DNA of 14,587 nucleotides from an uncultured Corynebacterium sp. (GTDB lineage Bacteria; Actinomycetota; Actinomycetes; Mycobacteriales; Mycobacteriaceae): NCBI RefSeq assembly GCF_943914015.1, contig NZ_CALUAK010000042.1, positions 1 to 14,587 of the forward strand, read 5' to 3'. Shown piece by piece: positions 1 to 6,138 of this stretch (position 1 is its first letter; each line of letters starts with the position of its first letter). The notes under the pieces were generated by a model. It saw only the letters and a program-made list of their open reading frames with translations, ran no database searches and was not told where the DNA came from. The position numbers and the translations under genes were made by a program.

Positions 1-499
1 CGTGGAAGGTGTCGCCCTCGCCGTGCCAGGTGTGGTCGGAGCCGCAGACGGTGTGCTGGCCGGTGAAGTCGGAGACGACCCAGCCGGCGCGCAGGACGGC
101 GGTCTTGCCGGGCTGGACGTTGTACGGTCCGATCTGCTCGCCGACGGTGTAGCTTTGCGAGTCGGTGTAGCTGGAGGAGAAGGTGAAGTGGATGAGGTCG
201 AGGATGGGGAAGTCGATGCCTGCGGAGACGTTCCACGTCTTGGTCTTGGTCTCTTCGACGGTGCGGGTGACGGGCAGGGGCTCGTCGTTGAAGTTGGAGA
301 TGGTCCAGCTGCCGGCGGAGCCGTCGAAGTAGGTGCGGGTGATGTCGACGGTTTGGCCCCGGTCGCCGGGGTTGGCGCAGGTATCACCGATGGTGGTGGG
401 GTTGGCTACGCCGAAGTCGTGGGCGGGCAGCGCCTGGGCGGCGGGGGCGAGGGCGAGGGTGGCTGCAGTGGCGAGCGCTGCGATGGTGCGGATAGACAT
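1..499 (-). CDS. Exported protein with aerolysin/ETX-MTX2-like unit (C-terminus cut by window edge)
   Basis: The visible part is 166 residues. Residues 1-23 form a Sec signal peptide: short basic start, Ala/Leu-rich core, APAAQA before the likely cut. The mature part has one Cys pair (C41, C152). Residues 75-122 alternate Thr/Lys/Glu strand residues (VTRTVEETKTKTW), then a short hydrophobic loop (FPILDLIHF), then a Ser/Thr-rich strand (TFSSSYTDSQSYT), then GPYNVQPGK. This strand-loop-strand layout is what aerolysin and ETX/MTX2 beta-pore-forming proteins use as the membrane-inserting hairpin; that assignment is pattern-based, not a database hit. The ATG at 499 is chosen because AAGGAG lies 6 bases upstream and the signal peptide starts there. 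It sits 16 bp after the stop of the related upstream gene, so the two are likely co-transcribed. It could instead be a non-toxic beta-sandwich cell-surface protein. Confidence 0.75.
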   Translation of the reverse strand, partial: MSIRTIAALATAATLALAPAAQALPAHDFGVANPTTIGDTCANPGDRGQTVDITRTYFDGSAGSWTISNFNDEPLPVTRTVEETKTKTWNVSAGIDFPILDLIHFTFSSSYTDSQSYTVGEQIGPYNVQPGKTAVLRAGWVVSDFTGQHTVCGSDHTWHGEGDTFH

Positions 500-515
500 T
501 GGTTTCTCCTTGTTT

Positions 516-1772
516 TTAGTAATTGGTTTGGGTGGGTACGGGCAGCGCCGCGTAGTCATCGGGGGTGATGTCTTCCACGCGCGTCTGGCCGTCGGGGGAA
601 GTGACGGTCGCCTCTGCCCAGAATCCGCTGGGTGCGGAGCTTTGCGGGTAGTCGGACACGAGCGAGTAGGTGCCGTCGGTGCCGCAGTGCATCTCGCGGT
701 AGTTGATCCTGGTCATCGTCGTTCCGTACTCCACGCGCACACGCTCACCGGGGCGCAGTTCCACGGGCTTGAGCTTGGTTCCGACGGGCATGTAGGCCCG
801 CTGAACGGCGCCGACGGAGTGGAGCCAGCCGGCGGGCACGTGGTTGTTGTTGCCCAGCCAGTTGGTGTACGGGTAGTGCTCCGCACCGACAACGTGGTCG
901 GTGACCGGGTGGTACTCGTACTCGCCCTTGGACCAGTTGAGGAAGTCCTGGGAGTACCCGGGCTTCCTAAACGTCGGCGCGACGGCGGTGATATCGAGTG
1001 GGTACCACGCCTTGTCGCCCTCGCATTTTTCGTTTGTCGACGGCCAGTCGTCACCCTTCTGCAACGGTTCCGCAGGCTCAACAACATGGTCCTGCTTCGG
1101 GTCTGCTACTTTCTCCAGGCTCGGCCCCGACACGCTGGTGTAGGTGTCACCCACCGGCCTGCTGTTCGCGCCGGGGGAGCGCGACGGGATCTCCAACGCC
1201 AGGTCGGAAATGGAACCGTCGGCACGCACGACGTAGGCAAAGGCGTAGCGCTCAGCGGGGCCGGTGCCACGGATGACGTTGGTACCCGGCGCGTTGCGGA
1301 CGATACCGTTGTCGCAGGTGACGAACATGGAGATGAAGTCCTTCTCCACGGTGCCGTACTCCACCCGCAGGGATTCGCCCGGCTTGAGGTCGATCGGTCC
1401 CACGGTCTCGCCCTCGACCCAGCCGTTATTCATCTTCAGGCCGATATCGGACTTCGCCGTCGTATTCCACCCGTTGGGCAGCTTGGCGGCGGAATTCGCG
1501 GAGATCTCGTGGTTCGTGCCGGTCTCCACCGTCGCCGTGTAGGGAACGGTCTGATCGGTCCGATTTGTGAAATGGAGCGTGCCATCGTTGAGGTAACGAC
1601 GCCCCGTCTCCCCGTAGTGCCACTCGGGGTCTTTGGCCTGCGTACACGTCGTGTACAGGTTGCTGATGGGGTATCCCTGGGGCATCGCCGGCACGGCACC
1701 GGCCGGTGCAATCGCACCGATCACGAGCGCTGCCGATGCGACTGCCGTCGCTACTTTCGTGAACATAGCCAT
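516..1772 (-). CDS. Exported protein with two tandem Cys-bounded units related to the downstream gene product
   Basis: A 418-residue protein. Residues 1-26 are a signal peptide (hydrophobic core, then APAGA). It has exactly four cysteines, C43/C153 and C250/C363, marking two units of 110 and 113 residues. Both units end alike: GPIDLKPGESLRVEYG before C153 and KPVELRPGERVRVEYG before C363. The neighbouring exported protein ends its unit in the same way. Unit 1 also shares the TN-TDQTVP-T-TVET stretch with that neighbour. A Pro/Glu/Lys-rich linker (about 200-245) joins the units, and a tail with little recognisable structure ends the protein. The start is MAMFTK at 1772 (MFTK at 1766 is possible). 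The reading frame stays open upstream to 2660, but that stretch is antisense to the ABC ATPase and lies before the signal peptide. No clear Shine-Dalgarno is seen. Function is unknown; it may be a partner or regulator of the downstream protein. Confidence 0.85.
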   Translation of the reverse strand: MAMFTKVATAVASAALVIGAIAPAGAVPAMPQGYPISNLYTTCTQAKDPEWHYGETGRRYLNDGTLHFTNRTDQTVPYTATVETGTNHEISANSAAKLPNGWNTTAKSDIGLKMNNGWVEGETVGPIDLKPGESLRVEYGTVEKDFISMFVTCDNGIVRNAPGTNVIRGTGPAERYAFAYVVRADGSISDLALEIPSRSPGANSRPVGDTYTSVSGPSLEKVADPKQDHVVEPAEPLQKGDDWPSTNEKCEGDKAWYPLDITAVAPTFRKPGYSQDFLNWSKGEYEYHPVTDHVVGAEHYPYTNWLGNNNHVPAGWLHSVGAVQRAYMPVGTKLKPVELRPGERVRVEYGTTMTRINYREMHCGTDGTYSLVSDYPQSSAPSGFWAEATVTSPDGQTRVEDITPDDYAALPVPTQTNY

Positions 1773-1826
1773 TAAGTTACGACTCGGTAGGGAACCGCTC
1801 AACGCCAAAACGTGGTCATTCGTACA

Positions 1827-1872
1827 CACTTTTCGGTACCTTCGTTCCCTCTGCGGAACGAAAGTACCAGTG
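1827..1872. promoter_or_regulatory. Large inverted repeat between divergent genes (putative operator)
   Basis: Arms GGTACCTTCGTTCC (1835-1848) and GGAACGAAAGTACC (1855-1868) match at 13 of 14 positions around a 6-base centre. An outer CACT/AGTG pair (1827-1830, 1869-1872) extends the symmetry. It sits in the 150-bp gap between the exported-protein genes and the ABC transporter genes, too far from either start to be a terminator and with no T-tract. A shared operator for both directions is the simplest reading. The regulator is not in view. Confidence 0.6.
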
Positions 1873-1908
1873 ATCGGCAAGTGGTATGCAAGGGGTATGA
1901 ATGTGCCG

Positions 1909-1922
1909 TACTCTTTGTCCCC
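1909..1922 (+). promoter_or_regulatory. Possible -10 element for a leaderless ABC transporter transcript
   Basis: TACTCT at 1909-1914 fits TANNNT and ends 8 bases before the ATG at 1923, which would place the transcript start at or next to the start codon. No Shine-Dalgarno precedes that ATG. Leaderless genes are common in Actinomycetota. The -35 region is not convincing. Confidence 0.3.
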
Positions 1923-2627
1923 ATGAGTACCGCATTGGAAATAAGCAACGTCGATCTCTCGCTGGGCGGCAGGCCGATCCTTTCTGACCTGCAGCTGAGC
2001 GTCCGGACAGGGAGGGTCCACGCCCTCCTCGGTCGCAACGGGGCAGGCAAGTCGACTACCTTCAAGGCCACCCTGGGGCGCCTGCCCATCGACGCCGGCT
2101 CGATCCGTCTCCTCGACGGCGATCCACAAGAGACCCGGTACAAGGTCGGCTCCTCCATCAATGACCCCGCCCTCTACCCACACCTGTCGGCCGCAGATAA
2201 CCTCCGCGTGCACTGCCTTGCGCTCGGCCTTCCCCGCACGGAAATTGCGCGTGTCCTGCACCGCGTCGGTTTGACGGACACGGGACGGAAGGCCGTTCGT
2301 GGCTTTTCGACGGGCATGAAGGCGCGCCTTGCTCTGGCCATCGCGCTTCTTGGCAGCCCGGAGCTCCTTATCCTTGACGAGCCCCAAAACGGCCTCGACC
2401 CGCAGGGCATCCGAGACCTGCGCGACATGTTCCGCGAGTACACCTCCCATGGCGGGACGATCATCATCTCCTCGCACCAACTTGGCGAGGTGGCGAAGAT
2501 GGCCGACGACGTCACCGTCATCGGTGGCACGCCGACCACCACCGTCTTCTCGGGAACACTGGAGGAGCTCACGCGCGACGGCGACATCGAATCGCGCTTC
2601 CTCGACCTGACGGACAGGACGGCGTAG
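1923..2627 (+). CDS. ABC transporter ATP-binding protein, lantibiotic-immunity (LanF-like) type
   Basis: A 234-residue cytoplasmic ATPase that would power export by the membrane protein encoded next. Walker A is GRNGAGKST (about residues 36-44), the signature is FSTGMKARL (about 128-136), Walker B is LLILDEP (about 149-155) and the H-loop is SSH (about 187-189). The stretches DPALYPHLSA and NGLDPQGIRDLR are typical of the peptide-exporting/self-immunity group (LanF of LanFEG). That group usually has Glu where other ABC proteins have the Q-loop Gln; here the position reads Asn-Asp (INDP). ATG 1923 is preferred because family similarity starts there; an in-frame start at 1812 would add 37 residues overlapping the spacer repeat. 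The permease start follows the stop by 2 bp. The substrate is not shown by the sequence: a bacteriocin, an antimicrobial peptide or one of the exported proteins next door are all possible. Confidence 0.9.
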   Translation: MSTALEISNVDLSLGGRPILSDLQLSVRTGRVHALLGRNGAGKSTTFKATLGRLPIDAGSIRLLDGDPQETRYKVGSSINDPALYPHLSAADNLRVHCLALGLPRTEIARVLHRVGLTDTGRKAVRGFSTGMKARLALAIALLGSPELLILDEPQNGLDPQGIRDLRDMFREYTSHGGTIIISSHQLGEVAKMADDVTVIGGTPTTTVFSGTLEELTRDGDIESRFLDLTDRTA

Positions 2628-2629
2628 CG

Positions 2630-3991
2630 GTGGCTTTGCGATACTTTGCGATGGAAGCAATCCGCATGAAGCGGACCGCGCTTCCCCTCTTCCCCCTTGC
2701 CGGGCTCGTCATGGCGCTCATCTTCGTGCTCCTCTCGCAGGGTGCCGAGAGCGCAGGGGCCGCCAGTAGCGATGGGGCACTCATGTGGGAGGCGCTGTAC
2801 TTCACCGGCATCGCCGGCCCCCTCATGTTCACACTCGGCGCGCTTCCCGAGGTGCGCGAGAAGAATGCGCGCAACGGCGGATTACAAAACCGGGGCTCGA
2901 ACCGCCACCTGGACAGGCTCGCCCGCGTGCTGTGGCTCTTCGTCATCTCCTTTTTCTTCCAGGCCTGCAACTTCGGCCTCCTCGCCTGCTTCGGAACGTT
3001 TCGACCGACAGCCTTCTGGGCGGCGTGGATCGGCTCCCTCATGATGATCGCCCTCGGCAACGCCCTCGCCCGCAATACCGGGATCGTCGTCGCCCTCCTG
3101 GTAGGCATCGTCTGGCAGGCCCTCGGCACGGCGCTTGCCGAACACCCGCGCTGGTATGCGATCCCGCCGGCTTGGCCCACCCGCGTCCTCCTCAACCCGA
3201 TCGGCGTCAACGTCAACGCCACACCGATCACCCAGTCCAACCCCGCCTTCGGCGAATCCCCGGCTCTGGGGTTCACCCTGTGCGCCGTCGGCGTACTTGT
3301 GTCACTCCTCCTCGTGGGGTGGGAGGTTACCCCGAAACGCCGGAACAAAGCGTCGACAAGCAACGTCGAGGAAGCCGTCAGCGCCCCGCCGGCCTACCGC
3401 AAGAAAACGCCCTTCCCCCTGCGCTCTGCCATCGCCGCCGCCGGCTCCTGGCCCACCTACGTGTGCCTGGTACTCAGCGTCCTCATCGTTCTCGCTCTCC
3501 CCAGCGACATCTACACGTACTTTGTCCTCCCCATCGGCGCGGGGCTGCTGCCCATCCTGACGTGGCCACTGGTGGCGGGGGCCTTCGCGCACATGTGCCA
3601 GGAAAACTCTTCCTGGTCACGCGCCTATATCGCCGCCCACGTCGCCGTTGTCGTCATCCTTTCTGTTCTCGCTGCGCTCAGCGGCGGGTCGCTTGTTCAA
3701 TGCGTGCTCTGGATACTTACCGGCACGACGTTGCTGTTTGTGTCCTTCCTGCTGCTCATTCGCTTCGGGGTGGGCGCGAGCCTTGCCGCGATGATCCTCT
3801 GGACGATCATCGCGCTCACCATCGGCGGTGATGTCCTGGCGGAAACGCAGCTGTGGGTCATCCCCTTTTCCGCCTGGGGCGCCATCGTTCCGGGAACGCC
3901 GCGAGAGCCGATCGCCCTCGTCGTGGCGCTCGTCCTTGTGGCCGTATCATCTATCCTGCTCGCCAAGGCGATAAAAAGAGCGAAAAGATAA
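2630..3991 (+). CDS. ABC-2 type permease, about 12 helices, apparent fusion of two LanE/LanG-like halves
   Basis: A 453-residue integral membrane protein. Six hydrophobic segments lie in the first half (about 17-37, 55-73, 100-122, 125-145, 148-168, 205-226) and about six in the second (about 270-452), separated by a basic, Ser/Pro-rich stretch around 228-260. Lantibiotic-immunity permeases are normally two separate proteins of about 240 residues with six helices each, so this looks like a fused pair. A charged loop, PEVREKNARNGG, follows helix 2 of the first half, as in that family. The GTG at 2630 follows the ATPase stop by 2 bp, suggesting coupled translation; ATG 2651, seven codons in, is an alternative. 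The last 45 bp overlap the end of the convergent small membrane-protein gene. ABC-2 transporter membership is fairly sure; the peptide-immunity role is inferred from the ATPase. Confidence 0.85.
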   Translation: MALRYFAMEAIRMKRTALPLFPLAGLVMALIFVLLSQGAESAGAASSDGALMWEALYFTGIAGPLMFTLGALPEVREKNARNGGLQNRGSNRHLDRLARVLWLFVISFFFQACNFGLLACFGTFRPTAFWAAWIGSLMMIALGNALARNTGIVVALLVGIVWQALGTALAEHPRWYAIPPAWPTRVLLNPIGVNVNATPITQSNPAFGESPALGFTLCAVGVLVSLLLVGWEVTPKRRNKASTSNVEEAVSAPPAYRKKTPFPLRSAIAAAGSWPTYVCLVLSVLIVLALPSDIYTYFVLPIGAGLLPILTWPLVAGAFAHMCQENSSWSRAYIAAHVAVVVILSVLAALSGGSLVQCVLWILTGTTLLFVSFLLLIRFGVGASLAAMILWTIIALTIGGDVLAETQLWVIPFSAWGAIVPGTPREPIALVVALVLVAVSSILLAKAIKRAKR

Positions 3992-4159
3992 GGTTCTACT
4001 CACCGCGGCCTGGAGCACGATGACAATCACGCCGATGGCTGCGACATCCCCGTAAGAAAGCGACATCGCGCTGCCTGTGACCCACTTGACGAGCATGAAT
4101 AGGCCGAAGACAAGCGCAATGCTGACAAGGAACGTGACGATGGTCCTGATGAGCCTCAC
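3947..4159 (-). CDS. Small two-helix membrane protein, unknown function
   Basis: A 70-residue protein with two hydrophobic helices (about 5-27 and 38-54) and a short basic tail ending LGEQDR. I do not recognise a family. The GTG start at 4159 is supported by a strong AAGGAG (4165-4170) five bases upstream. It lies 62 bp after the stop of the EcsC-like gene on the same strand and may share its transcript. Its last 14 codons and stop overlap the 3' end of the convergent permease gene by 45 bp. Without the ribosome site it could be dismissed; with it, it is probably real. Confidence 0.7.
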   Translation of the reverse strand: MRLIRTIVTFLVSIALVFGLFMLVKWVTGSAMSLSYGDVAAIGVIVIVLQAAVSRTLSFRSFYRLGEQDR

Positions 4160-4221
4160 GGCCTCTCCTTCCGTCGGTTTAGGTTTGTCGCCACCCTACC
4201 ACTTCCGTGAGGGGGCCATGG

Positions 4222-5418
4222 CTACTTCCACTTCTTGCGGATATCGTCGATCACTTTGTCGTCATAGTCCTGGCCGAGCTCATCGGCGAGGATCTTCAGG
4301 CGGCCGAGCTCGACCTTGCTGCATTTGTCGTCGATAACCGCGGCGAGGATGGCGACGTGGAAAAGTGTGGGCGCATCGCTTGTGGGGAGGCGGTTGATCC
4401 GCTGCCACAGGTCCCTCTCATCGAGCTCAACCTGGTGTTCAAAGCCGTCCAGGAAGTGGCTGTATTCCTCGCCGTGGGCGTCGTCTTGTTCCGCCGCGAT
4501 GGTCATGTTGTGGAGGAAGAGGGCCTCTTCGTTGCGGGCGCACTGGTCGGCCCCCATGATCCACCACATGGTGAGGAGAAACGTCTCGATGTCGGTGGCG
4601 CGGGCAACGAGACGTCGAGAAGCCTCAATGATGCGCGCCTCCTTGCGCAACATCGCCTTCGCGTTTCGGCCAGCGACTTTCGTCGTCCAGAAGTTGACTC
4701 CGGAAGACAAGGGGATGGACACGCCGGGGATGCTGAACTTCACGATGTTTCGCTGAAGCAGGTATTTACCCACGCCCGGCAGGGACTTGAGCGCGTTGAG
4801 CGTCGGACCGCTGAAAACTTTCTTGACCACCGGCTGCACAACCATCGGCACGCCCTTGGTCACGCCGTTGCCGGCAACCTCCCCGGCCTTGATGCCGAAG
4901 GCGAGCCTGACCAGCTTCATCGTGTCCTCCGGATCGTGCAGGTCGAGCGGGATCCCGTAGAGGACGGAAATGTCGTAGGCCATGCGCAGCTGCAGGTAGG
5001 ACACGTAGCTCAGATCGACGACGAAGCTTGCCCCGCCGGCGGGAAGCGCGAGCGGTGACGCCGCTCCGCCGGAGCCAATCGTGGCGGCAACGAGCCCCGT
5101 GTACGCAGTGGAGCTGAGCCCGCCCTCGATAGCGGCGTAGCTCGCGGCGAGGGCGATCCGCTTATCCACAATCGCGTCGGGCGGCAGGTGGGGGTACTTC
5201 TCCCGGAAGTAATCGCCGTTTACCTCGCGAATGTACTGTGCGAGGGAGAAGGAAAGCAGTTTGAGGAACCAGTCGCCACTTTTCAAGTCATCCAGCGAGA
5301 TGCCGGACACGAAGTCGCGGGTGTGCTCCATCTCCTTTTTTACATGGGTTTTGTGATCTTCCGACGCTTTCAGATCCGGGGCATCGAGGAGGTCTTCTGC
5401 GATTTCATCGTGTGCCAT
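4222..5418 (-). CDS. EcsC-like protein with C-terminal TerB-like domain
   Basis: A 398-residue protein without a signal peptide. Residues about 100-240 contain Gly/Ala-rich hydrophobic stretches (AASYAAIEGGLSSTAYTG, TIGSGGAASPLALPAGG), then DLSYVSYLQLRMAYDISVLYG and a LHDPEDTMKL segment. This order is seen in EcsC-family proteins, a membrane-associated family named after a Bacillus gene beside an ABC transporter. The last 120 residues are helical and acidic (NEEALFLHNMTIAAEQDD, then LAAVIDDKCSKVELGRLKIL), resembling TerB-like domains. ATG 5418 is chosen because AGGAG sits 7 bases before it; the in-frame GTG at 5436 places that site inside the gene. CATAAT at 5446-5451 (minus strand) is a plausible -10. 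The biochemical role is unknown; the family names are judged by pattern only. Confidence 0.8.
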   Translation of the reverse strand: MAHDEIAEDLLDAPDLKASEDHKTHVKKEMEHTRDFVSGISLDDLKSGDWFLKLLSFSLAQYIREVNGDYFREKYPHLPPDAIVDKRIALAASYAAIEGGLSSTAYTGLVAATIGSGGAASPLALPAGGASFVVDLSYVSYLQLRMAYDISVLYGIPLDLHDPEDTMKLVRLAFGIKAGEVAGNGVTKGVPMVVQPVVKKVFSGPTLNALKSLPGVGKYLLQRNIVKFSIPGVSIPLSSGVNFWTTKVAGRNAKAMLRKEARIIEASRRLVARATDIETFLLTMWWIMGADQCARNEEALFLHNMTIAAEQDDAHGEEYSHFLDGFEHQVELDERDLWQRINRLPTSDAPTLFHVAILAAVIDDKCSKVELGRLKILADELGQDYDDKVIDDIRKKWK

Positions 5419-5476
5419 GTCGCTTCTCCTACTCACTCACATTTTATTATGACATGAGAAGGTCATCCCCGCTGGC

Positions 5477-5512
5477 AAACGAAAAATCCGACAGGCGCGT
5501 GGCCTGTCGGAT
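5477..5512 (-). terminator. Intrinsic terminator, minus strand
   Basis: A perfect 11-bp stem, ATCCGACAGGC (5486-5496) with GCCTGTCGGAT (5502-5512), and a 5-base loop. On the minus strand it is followed by TTTTCGTTT (5485-5477). It lies just upstream of the EcsC-like gene's promoter region and would shield that gene from transcription entering from the right. On the plus strand no T-tract follows directly. Confidence 0.65.
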
Positions 5513-5569
5513 GAGAAAAAATTTTGGATACTTAGACGTCGAAAATGATAAAAGCCGCTTGAGCCCTTG

Positions 5570-5599
5570 AACCCCTGTTGAGCAGGGGTTTTGTTGTTT
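5570..5599 (+). terminator. Intrinsic terminator, plus strand
   Basis: The stem AACCCCTG (5570-5577) with CAGGGGTT (5583-5590) has a 5-base loop and is followed by TTGTTGTTT. The U-rich tail is only on the plus strand. No plus-strand gene is visible immediately upstream. It may be the leftover end of a lost gene or terminate a small unrecognised transcript. Confidence 0.6.
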
Positions 5600-5826
5600 C
5601 TGGGGTTGTTCGTTGGCTCGCTGGAGGTCCGGTGATCTGGTGCTCGTCGCCATGACGTCCGCGCGGCAGGTGCACGTTTCTGGTTGAGGGGGTCTGCTGG
5701 TGGGCTTGCGTTAGCGGATATCTGGCGAGGGGGCGTGCCCTCAATTGTGATTGATAAGACCGTGCCCACCTTTGACCTTGTGTGGCGTCCTGGCTCGCGC
5801 GCATATCTCTATCTTCACGAAGAAAC
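5600..5826. other. Intergenic stretch with no supported gene
   Basis: Open frames here are short, lack ribosome sites and have low-complexity translations. The only structure noted is GAGGG/CCCTC around 5726-5741, which has no T-tract. No tRNA, transposase or integrase fragment is recognised. This stretch probably marks the seam between the left region and the restriction island. Confidence 0.4.
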
Positions 5827-5829
5827 ACA

Positions 5830-5890
5830 TGCAAAAATACATGTAGTATCTCACGCGTGTTGTGACGATATTTTGCATGTATTTATGGCA
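5830..5890. promoter_or_regulatory. Pair of inverted CATGTATTT sites before the restriction operon (putative operator)
   Basis: TGCAAAAATACATG (5830-5843) and CATGTATTTATGGCA (5876-5890) are inverted copies of one site, identical over CATGTATTT. The first copy contains the palindrome TACATGTA (5838-5845). CACGCGTG (5852-5859) lies between them. The pair sits 42-102 bp upstream of the Phd-like start, where the operon promoter should be. TTGTGA (5860-5865) could serve as -35, with a poor -10 near 5884. Phd/YefM proteins bind short palindromes in their own promoters, so autoregulation is the natural hypothesis. Confidence 0.5.
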
Positions 5891-5931
5891 AAATGAGGCG
5901 TTGACGGTAACTTGTGGCGAAGGAGGCGATG

Positions 5932-6138
5932 GTGCGAAAGCGTGCGGCGAAGAAGTCGATGAAGCACATCAACATCGGCGACCTTGGACGTGGTCAAGCA
6001 TCGAAGCTGCTCAAGGAAGTGGCTGATGGTGACGATGTGGCCTACGTGTTGCGTTACGGAAAGCCTCTCGTGGTGGTCATGTCGCATGAGCGTTACGAGC
6101 GATTGATGGAAGATGGAGTTGACCCGAATGAGCACTGA
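5932..6138 (+). CDS. Phd/YefM-type antitoxin-like DNA-binding protein, first gene of the restriction operon
   Basis: A protein of about 68 residues. After a basic leader (RKRAAKKS) it has HINIGDLGRGQASKLLKEV, then AYVLRYGKPLVVVMSHERYERL, matching the Phd/YefM fold: an N-terminal DNA-binding and dimerising domain. In toxin-antitoxin pairs a C-terminal tail neutralises a toxin; here that tail is very short (MEDGVDPNEH) and no Doc, YoeB or other toxin gene follows. hsdM does instead, overlapping by 11 bp. Start choice: AAGGAGG (5920-5926) is 5 bases before GTG 5932 and only 2 before ATG 5929; GTG 5914 has no ribosome site. A role as transcriptional regulator of the restriction operon is inferred from position and from the palindromes upstream. 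Confidence 0.8.
   Translation: MRKRAAKKSMKHINIGDLGRGQASKLLKEVADGDDVAYVLRYGKPLVVVMSHERYERLMEDGVDPNEH

Noticed and set aside
333..1775. Long plus-strand frame (480 codons) opposite the exported-protein genes
   Set aside because: It is antisense to two genes with signal peptides, paired cysteines and (for one) a good ribosome site. Its translation is low-complexity with no family character.
1773..2660. N-terminal extension of the two-unit exported protein to 714 codons
   Set aside because: The extension is the antisense of the ABC ATPase gene and would bury the signal peptide in the middle of the protein.
2785..3831. Plus-strand 348-codon frame inside the permease gene
   Set aside because: Arg/His/Pro-rich shadow frame typical of GC-rich DNA; the overlapping frame gives a clear membrane protein.
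4207..5058. Plus-strand 283-codon frame opposite the EcsC-like gene
   Set aside because: No ribosome site or recognisable domain; the opposite strand has a good start and domain pattern.
5560..5600. tRNA fragment or attachment site suggested by GGGGTTCAAG on the minus strand
   Set aside because: The flanking bases do not form a T-arm and no acceptor stem or second copy was found in the window.
5532..5834. Minus-strand 100-codon frame in the intergenic stretch
   Set aside because: No ribosome site, runs through a terminator stem-loop, and the translation is rich in Arg, Gln, Pro and Thr without a fold-like pattern.
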